Counted from the stretch's first letter, positions 47,947-56,819 are shown. The stretch is 64,000 nt of DNA from Vibrio ishigakensis (GCF_024347675.1 NZ_AP024882.1:124001-188000); one strand, 5' to 3'. Translations and numbers: made by a program. Notes: generated by a model from the letters alone, not told the origin.

Positions 47947-49026
47947 CTACTCTACTCTTACCAATAGGTTCTGTGCTGGGTCACCGTCTTTCACAAAGTG
48001 CGAACCGCTTACAATCACATAATCGTTGTTGGTGATATCACCCGAGATACACGCTTGATAAGCATCGATGGCTTTGATTTCTACCGTAGTACTTACCACC
48101 TTGGCGTCACGCACTAGGTTCACATGCAGATGCTCTTTGTCCCCTACAATCGCAGAATAAGGAACGCAAGAGGCAAACTCGCTAGCAACCACTTCAGTCT
48201 GCACAGTTACTGTCTTACCTGGGAATAACGCCTTATGTTCAGCATCTAAGGTGTAAACCACAGAATAGGTTTGCTTGATAAGGTGAGGCAGAGGCGCAAT
48301 CTCAGTGACCTTAGCCCCTAGAACATCTTTACCTTGATACCAAGAGACATCCGCCTGCTGGCCAAGCTCAAACTCTTCAATCAGGTTCTCAGGCACGTCA
48401 ACTTCTACCTCAAGGCGACCATTATTTTGCAGAGTCGCCACCGCGATACCCGGCAGGATCTGCTCATGGTCGTCGTAATTTACATTACCAATGACACCGG
48501 TAAATGGCGCCTTAAGCTCGGTATAACCAATGGTGTCTTGTGCACGCTGAATGTTCTTATTCACTACCTGAATAGCGGCAAGGCTGCGCTCGTAGCCGCT
48601 GGTAGCACGGTCTAGGTTTACTTGAGCAATGGCGTTGTCCGCCGAGGCTTGCCTCACGCGAGCCAGTTCTGCTTTAGCCAGTTTATGTGCAGAAACTGCT
48701 TCTAGTTTTTTGGCTTTGAGTTCTTGCAGAACCAGTTCGTAATCGTGAGGGTCAAGCCTTGCGATCACCTGCCCCTTCTCAACGTTGTCGCCCTGTTTGA
48801 CTAATACTTCCTGTATGGTGCCAGGGACTCGGAAAGATAGATTTACCTTCTCTTGGGCATGAACAACGCCGTTGAAGGAGTAGGAAGGGGAAGCGCTTGC
48901 TACCTGAATAACCTGTAGCGGTCGTGGATCGGGTGAAGTAGTGGCGGTTTCAGTGACCTGCGCGCCTTTACACCCCATTAAAATTAGGCTGCCCATTACT
49001 GGGATTAACGGAAATGCATATTTCAT
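47947..49026 (-). CDS. RND periplasmic adaptor lipoprotein (MFP/HlyD family)
   Basis: A 359-residue membrane-fusion protein. Lipobox LMGCKG (Cys about residue 19), the biotinyl-lipoyl half motif LSFRVPGTIQEVLVKQGDNVEKGQVIARLD, a coiled-coil hairpin (about residues 105-165) and TELKAPFTGVIGNV as the second lipoyl half. It bridges the RND pump and outer-membrane channel. First gene of the efflux operon, 88 bp downstream of the LysR gene on the same strand. Confidence 0.93.
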   Translation of the reverse strand: MKYAFPLIPVMGSLILMGCKGAQVTETATTSPDPRPLQVIQVASASPSYSFNGVVHAQEKVNLSFRVPGTIQEVLVKQGDNVEKGQVIARLDPHDYELVLQELKAKKLEAVSAHKLAKAELARVRQASADNAIAQVNLDRATSGYERSLAAIQVVNKNIQRAQDTIGYTELKAPFTGVIGNVNYDDHEQILPGIAVATLQNNGRLEVEVDVPENLIEEFELGQQADVSWYQGKDVLGAKVTEIAPLPHLIKQTYSVVYTLDAEHKALFPGKTVTVQTEVVASEFASCVPYSAIVGDKEHLHVNLVRDAKVVSTTVEIKAIDAYQACISGDITNNDYVIVSGSHFVKDGDPAQNLLVRVE

Positions 49027-49114
49027 AAGATATGGCTCCTTTTAGATTGGAGCCATCATAGAGAGAAAACGGCATTCGATAATCTGCCGTACGCATTACT
49101 TACTGTCTCATTAT

Positions 49115-50005
49115 TTATGACAATTGATAGGTCTCAGGCATCACCTTCATAAAATACTCAATAATCGCGCGACTAGCGGCGGTCAAGGTGCGAGATTGAG
49201 GATGAAGGATATAGCAATCGCACCATTTCACCTCAGAATCAGTCAGCACTTCCACTAACTCTCCACTTACTAGACTCTCTTGGGTAATGATGTTTGGCAA
49301 CACCCCGATACCCTTACCTGATAGGATGGCATTCTTGATTAGGCTAAGGCTGTTAGAGATGAGTTTGGGTTCAATATCTATGGTCTCGCCGTTGTGCTCA
49401 TATTGGGAATAAACATCCCCTGTCGGCCAGCGCAGACACAGCACCTGATGCTGATTAATATCTTCTAGCGTTCTGATTTCATTATGTTTACTGAGGTACT
49501 CTGGGGAGCTCACCATGCTCGCTTTAACGGAAAAAAGCTTACGTGCCACGATATCAGAGTCCCGCAACTCACCACCGTGAAATGCAAAATCCAATCCCTG
49601 CTCAAACATCTCATCAAAGCCATTGGTGATATTTCGAATATCGAGTGTCACCTCTGGATATTGCTCCATAAAATCAAACAATAGTGGCTGCAGGAACTCT
49701 AACGAATCAGGTAACAGCCCCAGTTTTACTTTGCCCGCTACCTTCTTGGTATCTCGATAGAGCACTTGGTTGGCGTTTTCTAGCATCTCGAGCGCTTTGA
49801 GCAATTCTTCGTAGTAGACCTCACCATGGTGAGTAAGAGAAAGGCTTCGCGTAGTGCGATGAAACAGTTTAATGTCGAGGGTATTCTCTAACTCATTGAT
49901 ACGACGACTGACGTTCGCCCGAGGAAGCTCAAGGGAGTTAGCTGCCGCAGTAAAGCTACCCAGTTCTACCACCTTAACGAATAGCTTTAAGTCTTCAATC
50001 TTCAC
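49115..50005 (-). CDS. LysR-family regulator upstream of the RND operon
   Basis: A LysR protein of about 296 residues: wHTH GSFTAAANSLELPRANVSRRINELENTL, then an effector-binding domain. GTG at 50005 has AGGAAATAAA ahead; the longer frame to 50107 adds 34 residues without homology. It is transcribed in the same direction as the efflux genes rather than divergently, which is less usual for LysR regulators. Control of the efflux operon is likely from position. Confidence 0.88.
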   Translation of the reverse strand: MKIEDLKLFVKVVELGSFTAAANSLELPRANVSRRINELENTLDIKLFHRTTRSLSLTHHGEVYYEELLKALEMLENANQVLYRDTKKVAGKVKLGLLPDSLEFLQPLLFDFMEQYPEVTLDIRNITNGFDEMFEQGLDFAFHGGELRDSDIVARKLFSVKASMVSSPEYLSKHNEIRTLEDINQHQVLCLRWPTGDVYSQYEHNGETIDIEPKLISNSLSLIKNAILSGKGIGVLPNIITQESLVSGELVEVLTDSEVKWCDCYILHPQSRTLTAASRAIIEYFMKVMPETYQLS

Positions 50006-50155
50006 TTTATTTCCTATGTGAATGAATGCATACACGCGTACCTTATCAATACTGCGTACAGCAAAACCTTGATCTGAATCGCTACATAAGAAATAACCGA
50101 GGCTCAATTCTAGTTTGTTGACCTCGGTTACTCAGAGTTAGCAGGTTCCCGCGTT

Positions 50156-51289
50156 TTACTGAACCACGGCTTGCTGATAAATATCCTGCTCAGAGATTGG
50201 CTGGAAGTCACCGGCTATATTCCCTTCAAGTCCGTTCTGCGCATGTCTGTCGATCCTTGGGATAACACTAACCGCTTTTTCTTTGTTCCAGTCAATGTTG
50301 CCAAGCTCAATGTACACATCTTGTGGAGCCAGCACAGACTTGAAGCGATAGACTAGATTAGTTAAGTCTGAGATAGACTGGAAATAAGTACCTACACCAT
50401 AAGAGTCCTCCGGACTGGTGTGTTTCATAATGGCTTCACCGACCGCTTTATCTTCACTAGGTAGAGCCATGCCCGGAACGAAAGCATTGGTTCCAAGCGC
50501 TGAGTACATGAAGCCATAAGCGGCATTGATGTCGTCAGTACCTTTAACTTTTGGGAAGGTATCTAGCCAATATTGCGCCTTTTGGAATCTATCTTCCGCG
50601 CCCCAAGTATTTGGGAAGGTGCCATCATTCACGTCGATGCTTCTCTCTTTCGCTTTGCTGATTTGAGTCTGCATATTTGGCGGATTGGTCATCACTTGAT
50701 ACTGCTTGCCGTGAAAGATTTTGACCTCTCCATCTTGGATCTCGACGATCGCTGAATCCCCAGTCGAGTCTGCAATCGACAGATGCTTAGGGCTGGCTGA
50801 ATAGCTGTATCCACCTTTAATTGCGACCAATTTTACTGACTCAAGTGCTTTAACCGCTTCATCAACCGTTGCGAAATTATCTAACACATAGCTAACCCAA
50901 TGATCGCCATCTAGCTCAGGCATATCATCAGAAGTGGAGACTTGGTCTATCTCACCTTGATCGAAATAAAGAGTACGCGCAGTCAGTCCCTTTTCATTCA
51001 TTCCATCCATTGGGAAGCGGTTGTTAGCAAAGGCTGCAATACTGCCATACTTAGTACGCCACTCGATGGCATTAGCGTTATCGTCAACGGAGCCTCTTCG
51101 CTCTATGCCGCGAGGCGTCTTAACTAGAGTCGGTGCTGATGCAGAGAAATAGTCCTCGTTGCGACCCACTATTACAAACTCAGAGTCGGTATTCCACAGC
51201 ATACGAGTACACGCACTCACGCTAGTCGGGATAAGAGCAGTGGTGGTAAGCGCTGCTGCAAGGCAGGAAATGATTAATTTTTTCTTCAT
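50156..51289 (-). CDS. Choloylglycine hydrolase family enzyme (penicillin V acylase-like)
   Basis: A 377-residue Ntn hydrolase of the linear amide C-N hydrolase family. The signal peptide ends SVSA and the next residue is the catalytic Cys in CTRMLWN, which would become the N-terminal nucleophile on cleavage. GRNEDYF and FPMDGMNEKGL match the conserved Asp and Asn segments. Family members hydrolyse bile salts, penicillin V or acyl-homoserine lactones, and a Vibrio cholerae homologue is described as a penicillin V acylase. ATG at 51289 is preferred, with AGGA ahead. Divergent from a LysR gene. Confidence 0.88.
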   Translation of the reverse strand: MKKKLIISCLAAALTTTALIPTSVSACTRMLWNTDSEFVIVGRNEDYFSASAPTLVKTPRGIERRGSVDDNANAIEWRTKYGSIAAFANNRFPMDGMNEKGLTARTLYFDQGEIDQVSTSDDMPELDGDHWVSYVLDNFATVDEAVKALESVKLVAIKGGYSYSASPKHLSIADSTGDSAIVEIQDGEVKIFHGKQYQVMTNPPNMQTQISKAKERSIDVNDGTFPNTWGAEDRFQKAQYWLDTFPKVKGTDDINAAYGFMYSALGTNAFVPGMALPSEDKAVGEAIMKHTSPEDSYGVGTYFQSISDLTNLVYRFKSVLAPQDVYIELGNIDWNKEKAVSVIPRIDRHAQNGLEGNIAGDFQPISEQDIYQQAVVQ

Positions 51290-51361
51290 TTTTGATGTCC
51301 TCAGTAGTGAATGAATTGAGGTCATCTTAAGCTTCGTTTGCTAAAGTTCATCCCAGGGAAA

Positions 51362-51376
51362 GGGGGAATATCCCCC
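51362..51376. promoter_or_regulatory. Palindromic operator between acylase and LysR genes
   Basis: GGGGGA-ATA-TCCCCC is a perfect inverted repeat 30 bp upstream of the LysR ATG and about 73 bp from the acylase start. It is a good candidate LysR binding site. Confidence 0.6.
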
Positions 51377-51405
51377 AATTAAAGATTCGCCGAGGAACTA
51401 GATGG

Positions 51406-52278
51406 ATGAGCCAAATCACCCTATCTCAACTTACAGCCTTTGTGACTGTCGCCAAGAAGAAAAACTACAGCAAAGCGGCAGCTGCATTAAGAAAAGATCG
51501 TAAAACCATCAGTGAGCAGGTTGAATATTTAGAGCTTAATCTTGGCTACAAGTTGTTTGAGAAATCAGGACGAAAGTTAGAGCTCACTGACAAAGGGGAA
51601 AAGCTATCTCACCGCGCACAGCTACTCTCAGCCGATATCAGTACCTTCGAAAGCTTTGCTCTAAGCCTATTCGATACTGATCTCGAAACACTTTCGGTCT
51701 GTTTTGATGAATCCATACCACAGATATGGCTAACTAGTTTAAGGCGTAGCTGCCTTGCTAAGAAAATCAACCTAGATCTAATAAAGGTCTCAAGAGAACA
51801 TGGTGAAAAACTTCTCAAGACGGCGCAGTGTCAATTTGGGATGTTCCTGGCCAAAGGACAGGTGATCAATTCAGAGCTGTATTGGAAAAGTTTACCTCCA
51901 GTATCTGTGTCCGCGTTTACCCATCAAGACTCCTTACTTTTAACGCAAGTGCCTTGCTCGATTCGGGCTCTGGCGAGTCAAAAGCAACGTGTCTATTCCA
52001 GCGTCACAAGCAATACCGATAAATACCCGCTATTACTGTCTGACAGCCGTGTGTTTGAAAATGATCTAGACCTTCTATTAGGTGGTTTGGTGGATGAACC
52101 GAGTTGGGCTTTTTTGCCCAATCATCTCGAGCAAAAAATCCCTGAACCTATAAAGAAAATAGATCTAGATGTGGCCGACGAGGCCCAGTCAATCCAACTT
52201 CAGCCAGTATTACTATGGGCAATCCCATATCCGGACTATTCTAAAATGATCCTTAAGGCCATAGACAAAGGAAATTAG
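51406..52278 (+). CDS. LysR-family regulator, divergent from the acylase gene
   Basis: A 290-residue LysR-type protein. The wHTH (KKKNYSKAAAALRKDRKTISEQVEYLELNLGYKLFEKSG) is clear, but the effector domain is diverged and has little resemblance to the common subgroups. SD GAGGAAC. Position suggests it controls the acylase gene through the palindrome at 51362. Confidence 0.85.
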   Translation: MSQITLSQLTAFVTVAKKKNYSKAAAALRKDRKTISEQVEYLELNLGYKLFEKSGRKLELTDKGEKLSHRAQLLSADISTFESFALSLFDTDLETLSVCFDESIPQIWLTSLRRSCLAKKINLDLIKVSREHGEKLLKTAQCQFGMFLAKGQVINSELYWKSLPPVSVSAFTHQDSLLLTQVPCSIRALASQKQRVYSSVTSNTDKYPLLLSDSRVFENDLDLLLGGLVDEPSWAFLPNHLEQKIPEPIKKIDLDVADEAQSIQLQPVLLWAIPYPDYSKMILKAIDKGN

Positions 52279-52451
52279 TCCTCAACCTTGATACACGGAG
52301 CGGTGTCGTTTGAATCGTGATAACATACCACGAAATTGAATGACTAGGTCAAAATCCATCAACCTTTAACGGCGGAATGGTGTTTTCAACTTGGTCTTTA
52401 CCACCTGGTATGACATCAGTGGTGCAAATTAGAAAAGGCAATATATTTAAG

Positions 52452-53396
52452 ATGGTAAACAACAACATCCAATGGTTTCCGGGCCACATGCACAAGGCAC
52501 GCAAGGAAATCGAAGAAGTTATCCCTCAGATTGATGTGATCATCGAAGTGCTAGATGCACGTATTCCCTACTCTTCTGAAAACCCTATGATTGCTGGTAT
52601 CCGTGGCGAGAAGCCATGCATCAAGGTGCTGAACAAGCGCGATCTGGCAGATCCAGAGTTGACCGAGCTTTGGATCGAGCACTACGAGAAAGAGCAAGGT
52701 GTGAAGGCGATGGCCATCACTACCGAGAATGTTCAAGAAGTGCATAAAATCATGGAGCTTTGCCGCAAGCTAGCGCCTCATCGCGAAGCCATGGGCAAGA
52801 ACATTCGTACCATGATCATGGGTATTCCAAACGTAGGTAAATCTACCATTATCAATACCCTAGCCGGCCGTACTATTGCTCAAACAGGTAACCAGCCTGC
52901 GGTAACCAGGCGTCAGCAACGCATTAACCTGCAAAATGGCGTAGTGCTTTCTGATACCCCAGGGATCTTGTGGCCTAAGGTAGAAAACCCACACAGCGGT
53001 TTTCGCCTTGCAGCAACCGGGGCCATTAAGGATACCGCAATGGAATACGATGAAGTGGCTTTCTACACGGTTGAGTATCTGGCAAAGCACTACCCTGAGA
53101 AGCTACAAGAGCGTTATCAGTTAGACGAACTACCAGATAGCGAACTAGAACTGATGGAAGCGATCGGCAGAAAACGCGGCGCACTGCGCTCTGGCGGTCA
53201 TATCGACCTACACAAAGCCTCTGAGATCCTGCTTCATGAGCTACGTCAGGGCACGCTAGGTAATATCACCCTTGAGTTACCTGAGATGATTACTCAGGAG
53301 CTTATCGAGGTAGAAGAAGAGACGGCTCGTCGCGAAGAAGCAAAAGCGAAGAAGAAAGAAGAGCGCCGCAAGCGTTATCTGAAGAACAAACGCTAG
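52452..53396 (+). CDS. ylqF: Ribosome biogenesis GTPase YlqF/RbgA
   Basis: A 314-residue circularly permuted GTPase: G4 (NKRD) near residue 60 precedes G1 (GIPNVGKST) and G3 (DTPG). WFPGHMHKA at the N-terminus is the family hallmark. It acts in late assembly of the 50S subunit. A C-terminal Lys/Glu-rich tail likely binds rRNA. The frame starts at 52377, but homology begins at MVNNNIQWFPGHM, ATG at 52452. Followed by a strong terminator. Confidence 0.94.
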   Translation: MVNNNIQWFPGHMHKARKEIEEVIPQIDVIIEVLDARIPYSSENPMIAGIRGEKPCIKVLNKRDLADPELTELWIEHYEKEQGVKAMAITTENVQEVHKIMELCRKLAPHREAMGKNIRTMIMGIPNVGKSTIINTLAGRTIAQTGNQPAVTRRQQRINLQNGVVLSDTPGILWPKVENPHSGFRLAATGAIKDTAMEYDEVAFYTVEYLAKHYPEKLQERYQLDELPDSELELMEAIGRKRGALRSGGHIDLHKASEILLHELRQGTLGNITLELPEMITQELIEVEEETARREEAKAKKKEERRKRYLKNKR

Positions 53397-53414
53397 TCTC
53401 CTCTCAAAAAACAA

Positions 53415-53447
53415 AACCTCAGCCCTTATTAAAGCTGAGGTTTTTTT
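53415..53447 (+). terminator. Rho-independent terminator of ylqF
   Basis: AACCTCAGC and GCTGAGGTT form a perfect 9-bp stem with a 10-base loop followed by seven Ts. Confidence 0.9.
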
Positions 53448-53510
53448 ATTTTTGGAGCAGTTGTTCTATATTTAACCGGTGTTGCACCTTTTCTTCATGG
53501 AGGAAGAAAT

Positions 53511-53672
53511 ATGCTACGTCGTTTGTTCTACCCACTGATCGGTCTTTTCATCATCGCCTGCATCTTTTTTGGCGAAGAAATGTGGCTATTTATCACGGGC
53601 GACCCCATCCGCGATATCCAAGAAGGCGCGCAAAACATCATCAAGGCCTTCAATCGCTTCATCAGTGGCTAG
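53511..53672 (+). CDS. Small single-helix membrane protein, 53 residues
   Basis: A short gene beginning MLRRLFYPLIGLFIIACIFF and ending NRFISG. Residues about 5-22 form one membrane helix preceded by Arg residues, so the N-terminus should be inside. The rest is amphipathic. A strong SD (GGAGGAAGAAAT) precedes the ATG, which supports translation. It ends tail to tail with the MgtE-like gene, their stop codons sharing the palindrome CTAG. No family recognised. Confidence 0.6.
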   Translation: MLRRLFYPLIGLFIIACIFFGEEMWLFITGDPIRDIQEGAQNIIKAFNRFISG

Positions 53673-54514
53673 ACGATATTCAACACATAGTTCACTACAT
53701 TGAAGTAGATCCAAATACCTGAGATATCCACCACAGATGCCAATACCGGACTCACCAGCACGGCTGGGTCTAGTCTAATTGCCCTAGCAATAATAGGTAG
53801 CAAGCCACCAATCACGGTCGACAAAGTCACTTGGATAAACAAGGCTATAGCGATGGCAATGGCTATCATCCAGATAGAAAACCCGGCGATAGTGCTAGAG
53901 TCCGTAAACAGCACCACACGCCCAATAATCACAACTGAAACGATAAAGGCCAAGCAGATGGCGATACCTCCCTCTTTCAAAAAGACCTTAAACCAATCGT
54001 TCTGCCGAATCTCATTTGTTGCCAACGACCTAACCACCAGAGTCGCAGCCTGACTGCCCGTATTACCGCCAGCTGCAGCAATCACAGGCATATACACAGC
54101 AAGCAACACCAATTGACTGATAGCATCTTCATATTGCGAGATGATAACGCCAGAGACTATACCAAGTAGCGCCAACATCACTATCCAGCCAGCACGCTCT
54201 TTTACGTGCTCTAACACTGAGGTAGAGAGATAATCCTCACACGGCTCTGCCTCAGAGTGAACAAAGCCCAGTTGGTGCGAAAGGTGACTAGCAAGGGTAT
54301 CTAACCCCTTCTTTTCAACCTTTTGGATCAGGTTTTGCACATAGTTGATAGAAAGCTCTGATAAGATTTCCACCGACTCTTCAATGCTCTTTATTCTGAG
54401 TATATTGATCTGCTCATCAACACTGGCTTCAACAAAGCGCTGTCTAAACTCTTCTCGATTGTCAGAAGAAAATATCGATAAATCTTCTGTGCAGATAGGC
54501 TTTAACTTATCCAT
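53669..54514 (-). CDS. MgtE-like Mg2+ transporter lacking CBS domains
   Basis: A 281-residue protein. The C-terminal half (about residues 105-281) is the five-helix MgtE transport domain with the signature AAAGGNTGSQAATLVVRSLA. The N-terminal 90 residues are a short helical region resembling part of the MgtE N domain. The two CBS domains that sense Mg2+ in ordinary MgtE (about 450 residues) are absent. Gating control by CBS is therefore lost or replaced. AGGAG precedes the ATG. Transcription must pass through an intrinsic terminator ending 23 bp before the start, so leader-based control is likely. Mg2+ or a similar divalent ion is the expected substrate. Confidence 0.83.
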   Translation of the reverse strand: MDKLKPICTEDLSIFSSDNREEFRQRFVEASVDEQINILRIKSIEESVEILSELSINYVQNLIQKVEKKGLDTLASHLSHQLGFVHSEAEPCEDYLSTSVLEHVKERAGWIVMLALLGIVSGVIISQYEDAISQLVLLAVYMPVIAAAGGNTGSQAATLVVRSLATNEIRQNDWFKVFLKEGGIAICLAFIVSVVIIGRVVLFTDSSTIAGFSIWMIAIAIAIALFIQVTLSTVIGGLLPIIARAIRLDPAVLVSPVLASVVDISGIWIYFNVVNYVLNIV

Positions 54515-54537
54515 TATTCTCTCCTAATTCGTTGATT

Positions 54538-54570
54538 AAAAAAAATGCCCTCGTTGTCCTTAACAAGGGC
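54538..54570 (-). terminator. Intrinsic terminator/attenuator just before the MgtE-like gene
   Basis: On the minus strand GCCCTTGTT and AACGAGGGC form a 9-bp stem with one G-U pair and a 6-base loop, followed by eight Us. The plus strand would have an A-C mismatch. The U-tract ends about 23 bp before the mgtE-like ATG, too close for a promoter to fit between, so expression needs read-through. Confidence 0.8.
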
Positions 54571-54750
54571 AAAATGGTATGGAAAATACCAAAAGATAGA
54601 GACTGATTTAGTGTTCCCCGCGTCTCCATCAAAGAGGATGTGTATTTTAATTACTAACCCCGATAGCAATTACAAATACACAGGGCTTGACCAAAGCCGA
54701 TAACAAATATCTGGTCTTTTTTATTTAGAGGCTGATTTGATATTTGTTAT
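54538..54750 (-). ncRNA. Structured leader RNA, candidate riboswitch/attenuator or 3'UTR sRNA
   Basis: This 213-base minus-strand segment holds six foldable stems. In transcript order: ATAACAAATATC/GATATTTGTTAT (54739-54750 with 54700-54711, 12 bp); GGCTT/AAGCC (54694-54698 with 54684-54688); TGTGTATTT/AAATACACA (54674-54682 with 54639-54647); GATGGAGAC/GTCTCTATC (54622-54630 with 54595-54603); GGTAT/ATACC (54576-54590); then the terminator. It begins at the stop codon of the baeRF gene. I do not recognise the M-box, yybP-ykoY or another known class in it. It could be a Mg2+- or Mn2+-responsive attenuator for the transporter, or a small RNA released from the baeRF 3' end. Confidence 0.5.
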
Positions 54751-55833
54751 TTAAATTGCGTAATAAAGGGTTGCAGCAACGCTGCCTAGAGACTCTAATC
54801 GAGTTGCGGCTTCACCGTGAATAATCTCTACCTCCACATTATTTGCTAGAGCTTCAACTAGAATAGAGTTGAATTTCACTGCATCTACTGGGTGAGAAAT
54901 ATAAATACGACGCACTTGCCCATTCTCTAGAGCGGTTAATACTTCTTGCTCGCCAAACACACTGCGGTCAAACACATTTTGACGCGTGATCAGCTCTTGA
55001 ACCATAGAGTAATCTTGTACCTGCTCATACTCATCAGCGATGCTGCGCACTACATCTCTTAGTTCCTTTTCAGCAACCTTGAATGGAATAGGCTCGATAG
55101 AAACTAATAGCTCAGCAACACTGTGGTGAAGCTCACTCGCTACTTGATTCGCAATCTTCATGTTGCCTCCAAGGATGATACGGTCGAACTCGTTGTCATC
55201 CATAAAGTAAGAGTTAATCTCTTCAGCCGCAGTGCGATAGATACGCTGCTCTGTGTCTAGGTCGCGACGGTCTGACGCTTGAGTGCGAGACTTTTTACCA
55301 CCTGGGCGCAAGAACACACCAGACTCAACACCACTGTCGATAAAGGCTTCAGTCTCTTGAGAGTTAAGGTTGATAGAGATAACGCGGTGCTCTTTCTCTG
55401 AGAACAGAACCACTAGGTATTTGCCGTAGCGATGCAGTTGCGACATCAAGTGGCAAACCTGTGGTAGACCATAATAAACCTTGCTCTCAACTGGCAGTGG
55501 CAGGTCAACAATCATGCCGTCAACGAAGTCGGTCACTATCATAGCTGCGCGGCCTTTTGGCTCATGTTGCTCAAGGGTCTTTAGTGTGTGCTCTTCAATG
55601 TATTCCCAAGTAAGAGAGGTACCCACCATCTCTTCTGCTTCGCGCTTCTGCTCGTCAGTTAGGTTGTCAAACTGGTTCTTAAGCTCGATCATCCAAGCTG
55701 GGCGCTGACGCTGATTATTGCGATCACTTGGATCTAGGTTCGCATATACAGTCATCATATTTGACTTAGTTTTTTGATGCGCATCGATATAAGCGCGCAA
55801 TGTAGAAAATAGATCTTGAATTGTATTCTTCAT
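54751..55833 (-). CDS. eRF1/Pelota-like protein (bacterial archaeo-eukaryotic release factor family, baeRF)
   Basis: A 360-residue protein of the bacterial eRF1-like families. The C-terminal third (about residues 285-360) matches eRF1 domain 3: a FGEQEVLTALENGQVRRIYI block, then ALANNVEVEII and LESLGSVAATLYYAI. The middle domain carries RPGGKKSRTQASDRR followed by a long helix, the place where true release factors have GGQ; that motif is absent. Such proteins are thought to bind ribosomes, and Balon, a hibernation factor, belongs to this superfamily. SD GAGG. It lies between a Crp/Fnr gene and the structured leader of the MgtE-like gene. Confidence 0.75.
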   Translation of the reverse strand: MKNTIQDLFSTLRAYIDAHQKTKSNMMTVYANLDPSDRNNQRQRPAWMIELKNQFDNLTDEQKREAEEMVGTSLTWEYIEEHTLKTLEQHEPKGRAAMIVTDFVDGMIVDLPLPVESKVYYGLPQVCHLMSQLHRYGKYLVVLFSEKEHRVISINLNSQETEAFIDSGVESGVFLRPGGKKSRTQASDRRDLDTEQRIYRTAAEEINSYFMDDNEFDRIILGGNMKIANQVASELHHSVAELLVSIEPIPFKVAEKELRDVVRSIADEYEQVQDYSMVQELITRQNVFDRSVFGEQEVLTALENGQVRRIYISHPVDAVKFNSILVEALANNVEVEIIHGEAATRLESLGSVAATLYYAI

Positions 55834-55852
55834 AAATACCTCTATAAATTAC

Positions 55853-55867
55853 TTTGGGTTAACCAAA
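55853..55867. promoter_or_regulatory. Palindrome before the baeRF gene
   Basis: TTTGG-GTTAA-CCAAA is a 5-bp-arm palindrome 20 bp upstream of the baeRF start. It may be an operator, for instance for the upstream Crp/Fnr-type protein. The rest of the 248-bp gap to 56081 is AT-rich with no other feature seen. Confidence 0.35.
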
Positions 55868-56081
55868 TTAATAAATCTGTTGGAGAAATCTTATAGCCAA
55901 GGGCAAAGGTTGTTCTTGCTTGCATCCTGGATAATCTTTGAATTAATAATAAATTTGTTAACAGAGAAAAATAGTCTATTAATACGAGCTTTCATATTTA
56001 ATCTTGAATTTTGGACGTAAGAATCCTGCTATAGCTATTAAATCTACAGCTTCTTACTAGTTAAAATTATTTAATAATTAA

Positions 56082-56753
56082 TTAGCACTCAAACAATTTG
56101 GAGTTTGAACCGTCCAAAGAGAGCTTATTTTTATTAAGAATTACGATGTTAGACTTTTGCTGCAAGATAGCGCCTCTGTCCTCTAGCGTCTTTAGCGACT
56201 GACTCACCGTATTGCGTGACATACCCAGTAAACCTGCGAGTTGCTCTTTAGAAAGCGGTATTTCATCCAAATCACTAAAGTCAGAAATGCCTTCTAGAAT
56301 GGCAGCAACCTTGGCCAATTTGTCTCTCTCAGTACTGGCATAGTGAACCATAGTGGCGTATTTCAGTTTACTGGTCTGAGAGCGAAGTAATAACTCCAAG
56401 AACTCTCGATTTTGAGCCAATACATGCTTCGCATGCTCAATATCGACCAATACCACTCTGCTATCAGCGAAGGCGGAGAAAGAGCCGTAATACCTTAGGT
56501 CTTGGATTACGCCAGATTCTGCCGCAATGCGCCCTTTGGTCATCAAGGCATTCATTCGAGCCGAACCGTCATAGGTTTCACGCACACCACCGATCACTCC
56601 ATCAATAACAAAGATGACATGGGTCGGAGCACTGCCCTGCTTTACTAGAACGGTTCCTTCCTCAACATCCATTACTTTTGCACCCATCAATAGCTCAGAA
56701 GCTAATTCCTCTGAAATATCAAATAGCTGATGAAATTCGTTAATCGTGATCAT
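56082..56753 (-). CDS. Crp/Fnr-family transcription regulator
   Basis: A 223-residue regulator: cyclic-nucleotide-binding-type beta barrel (about residues 15-120), a dimer helix, then a C-terminal winged helix with IPLSKEQLAGLLGMSRNTVSQSLKTLEDRGAIL split across residues about 165-198. The Arg-Ser/Thr pair for cAMP and the N-terminal Cys set for an Fe-S cluster are both missing, so the signal is unknown. ATG at 56753 with GGCGAGAG ahead. It is upstream of baeRF on the same strand and divergent from a LysR gene. Confidence 0.85.
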   Translation of the reverse strand: MITINEFHQLFDISEELASELLMGAKVMDVEEGTVLVKQGSAPTHVIFVIDGVIGGVRETYDGSARMNALMTKGRIAAESGVIQDLRYYGSFSAFADSRVVLVDIEHAKHVLAQNREFLELLLRSQTSKLKYATMVHYASTERDKLAKVAAILEGISDFSDLDEIPLSKEQLAGLLGMSRNTVSQSLKTLEDRGAILQQKSNIVILNKNKLSLDGSNSKLFEC

Positions 56754-56819
56754 ATCTCTCGCCAATTACGACTCGCACATGCGAAGGCTGCGCAGTCTAA
56801 TTTGTTTACATCTTGAACG

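Noticed and set aside
54700..54726. Plus-strand terminator (GACCA...TGGTC then Ts)
   Set aside because: The nearest plus-strand gene ends about 1 kb upstream and the stem is only 5 bp with a long loop; the minus-strand pairing is far better.
54538..54750. M-box or yybP-ykoY riboswitch
   Set aside because: The conserved core sequences of these classes were not found by eye; left as an unclassified leader pending a covariance-model search.
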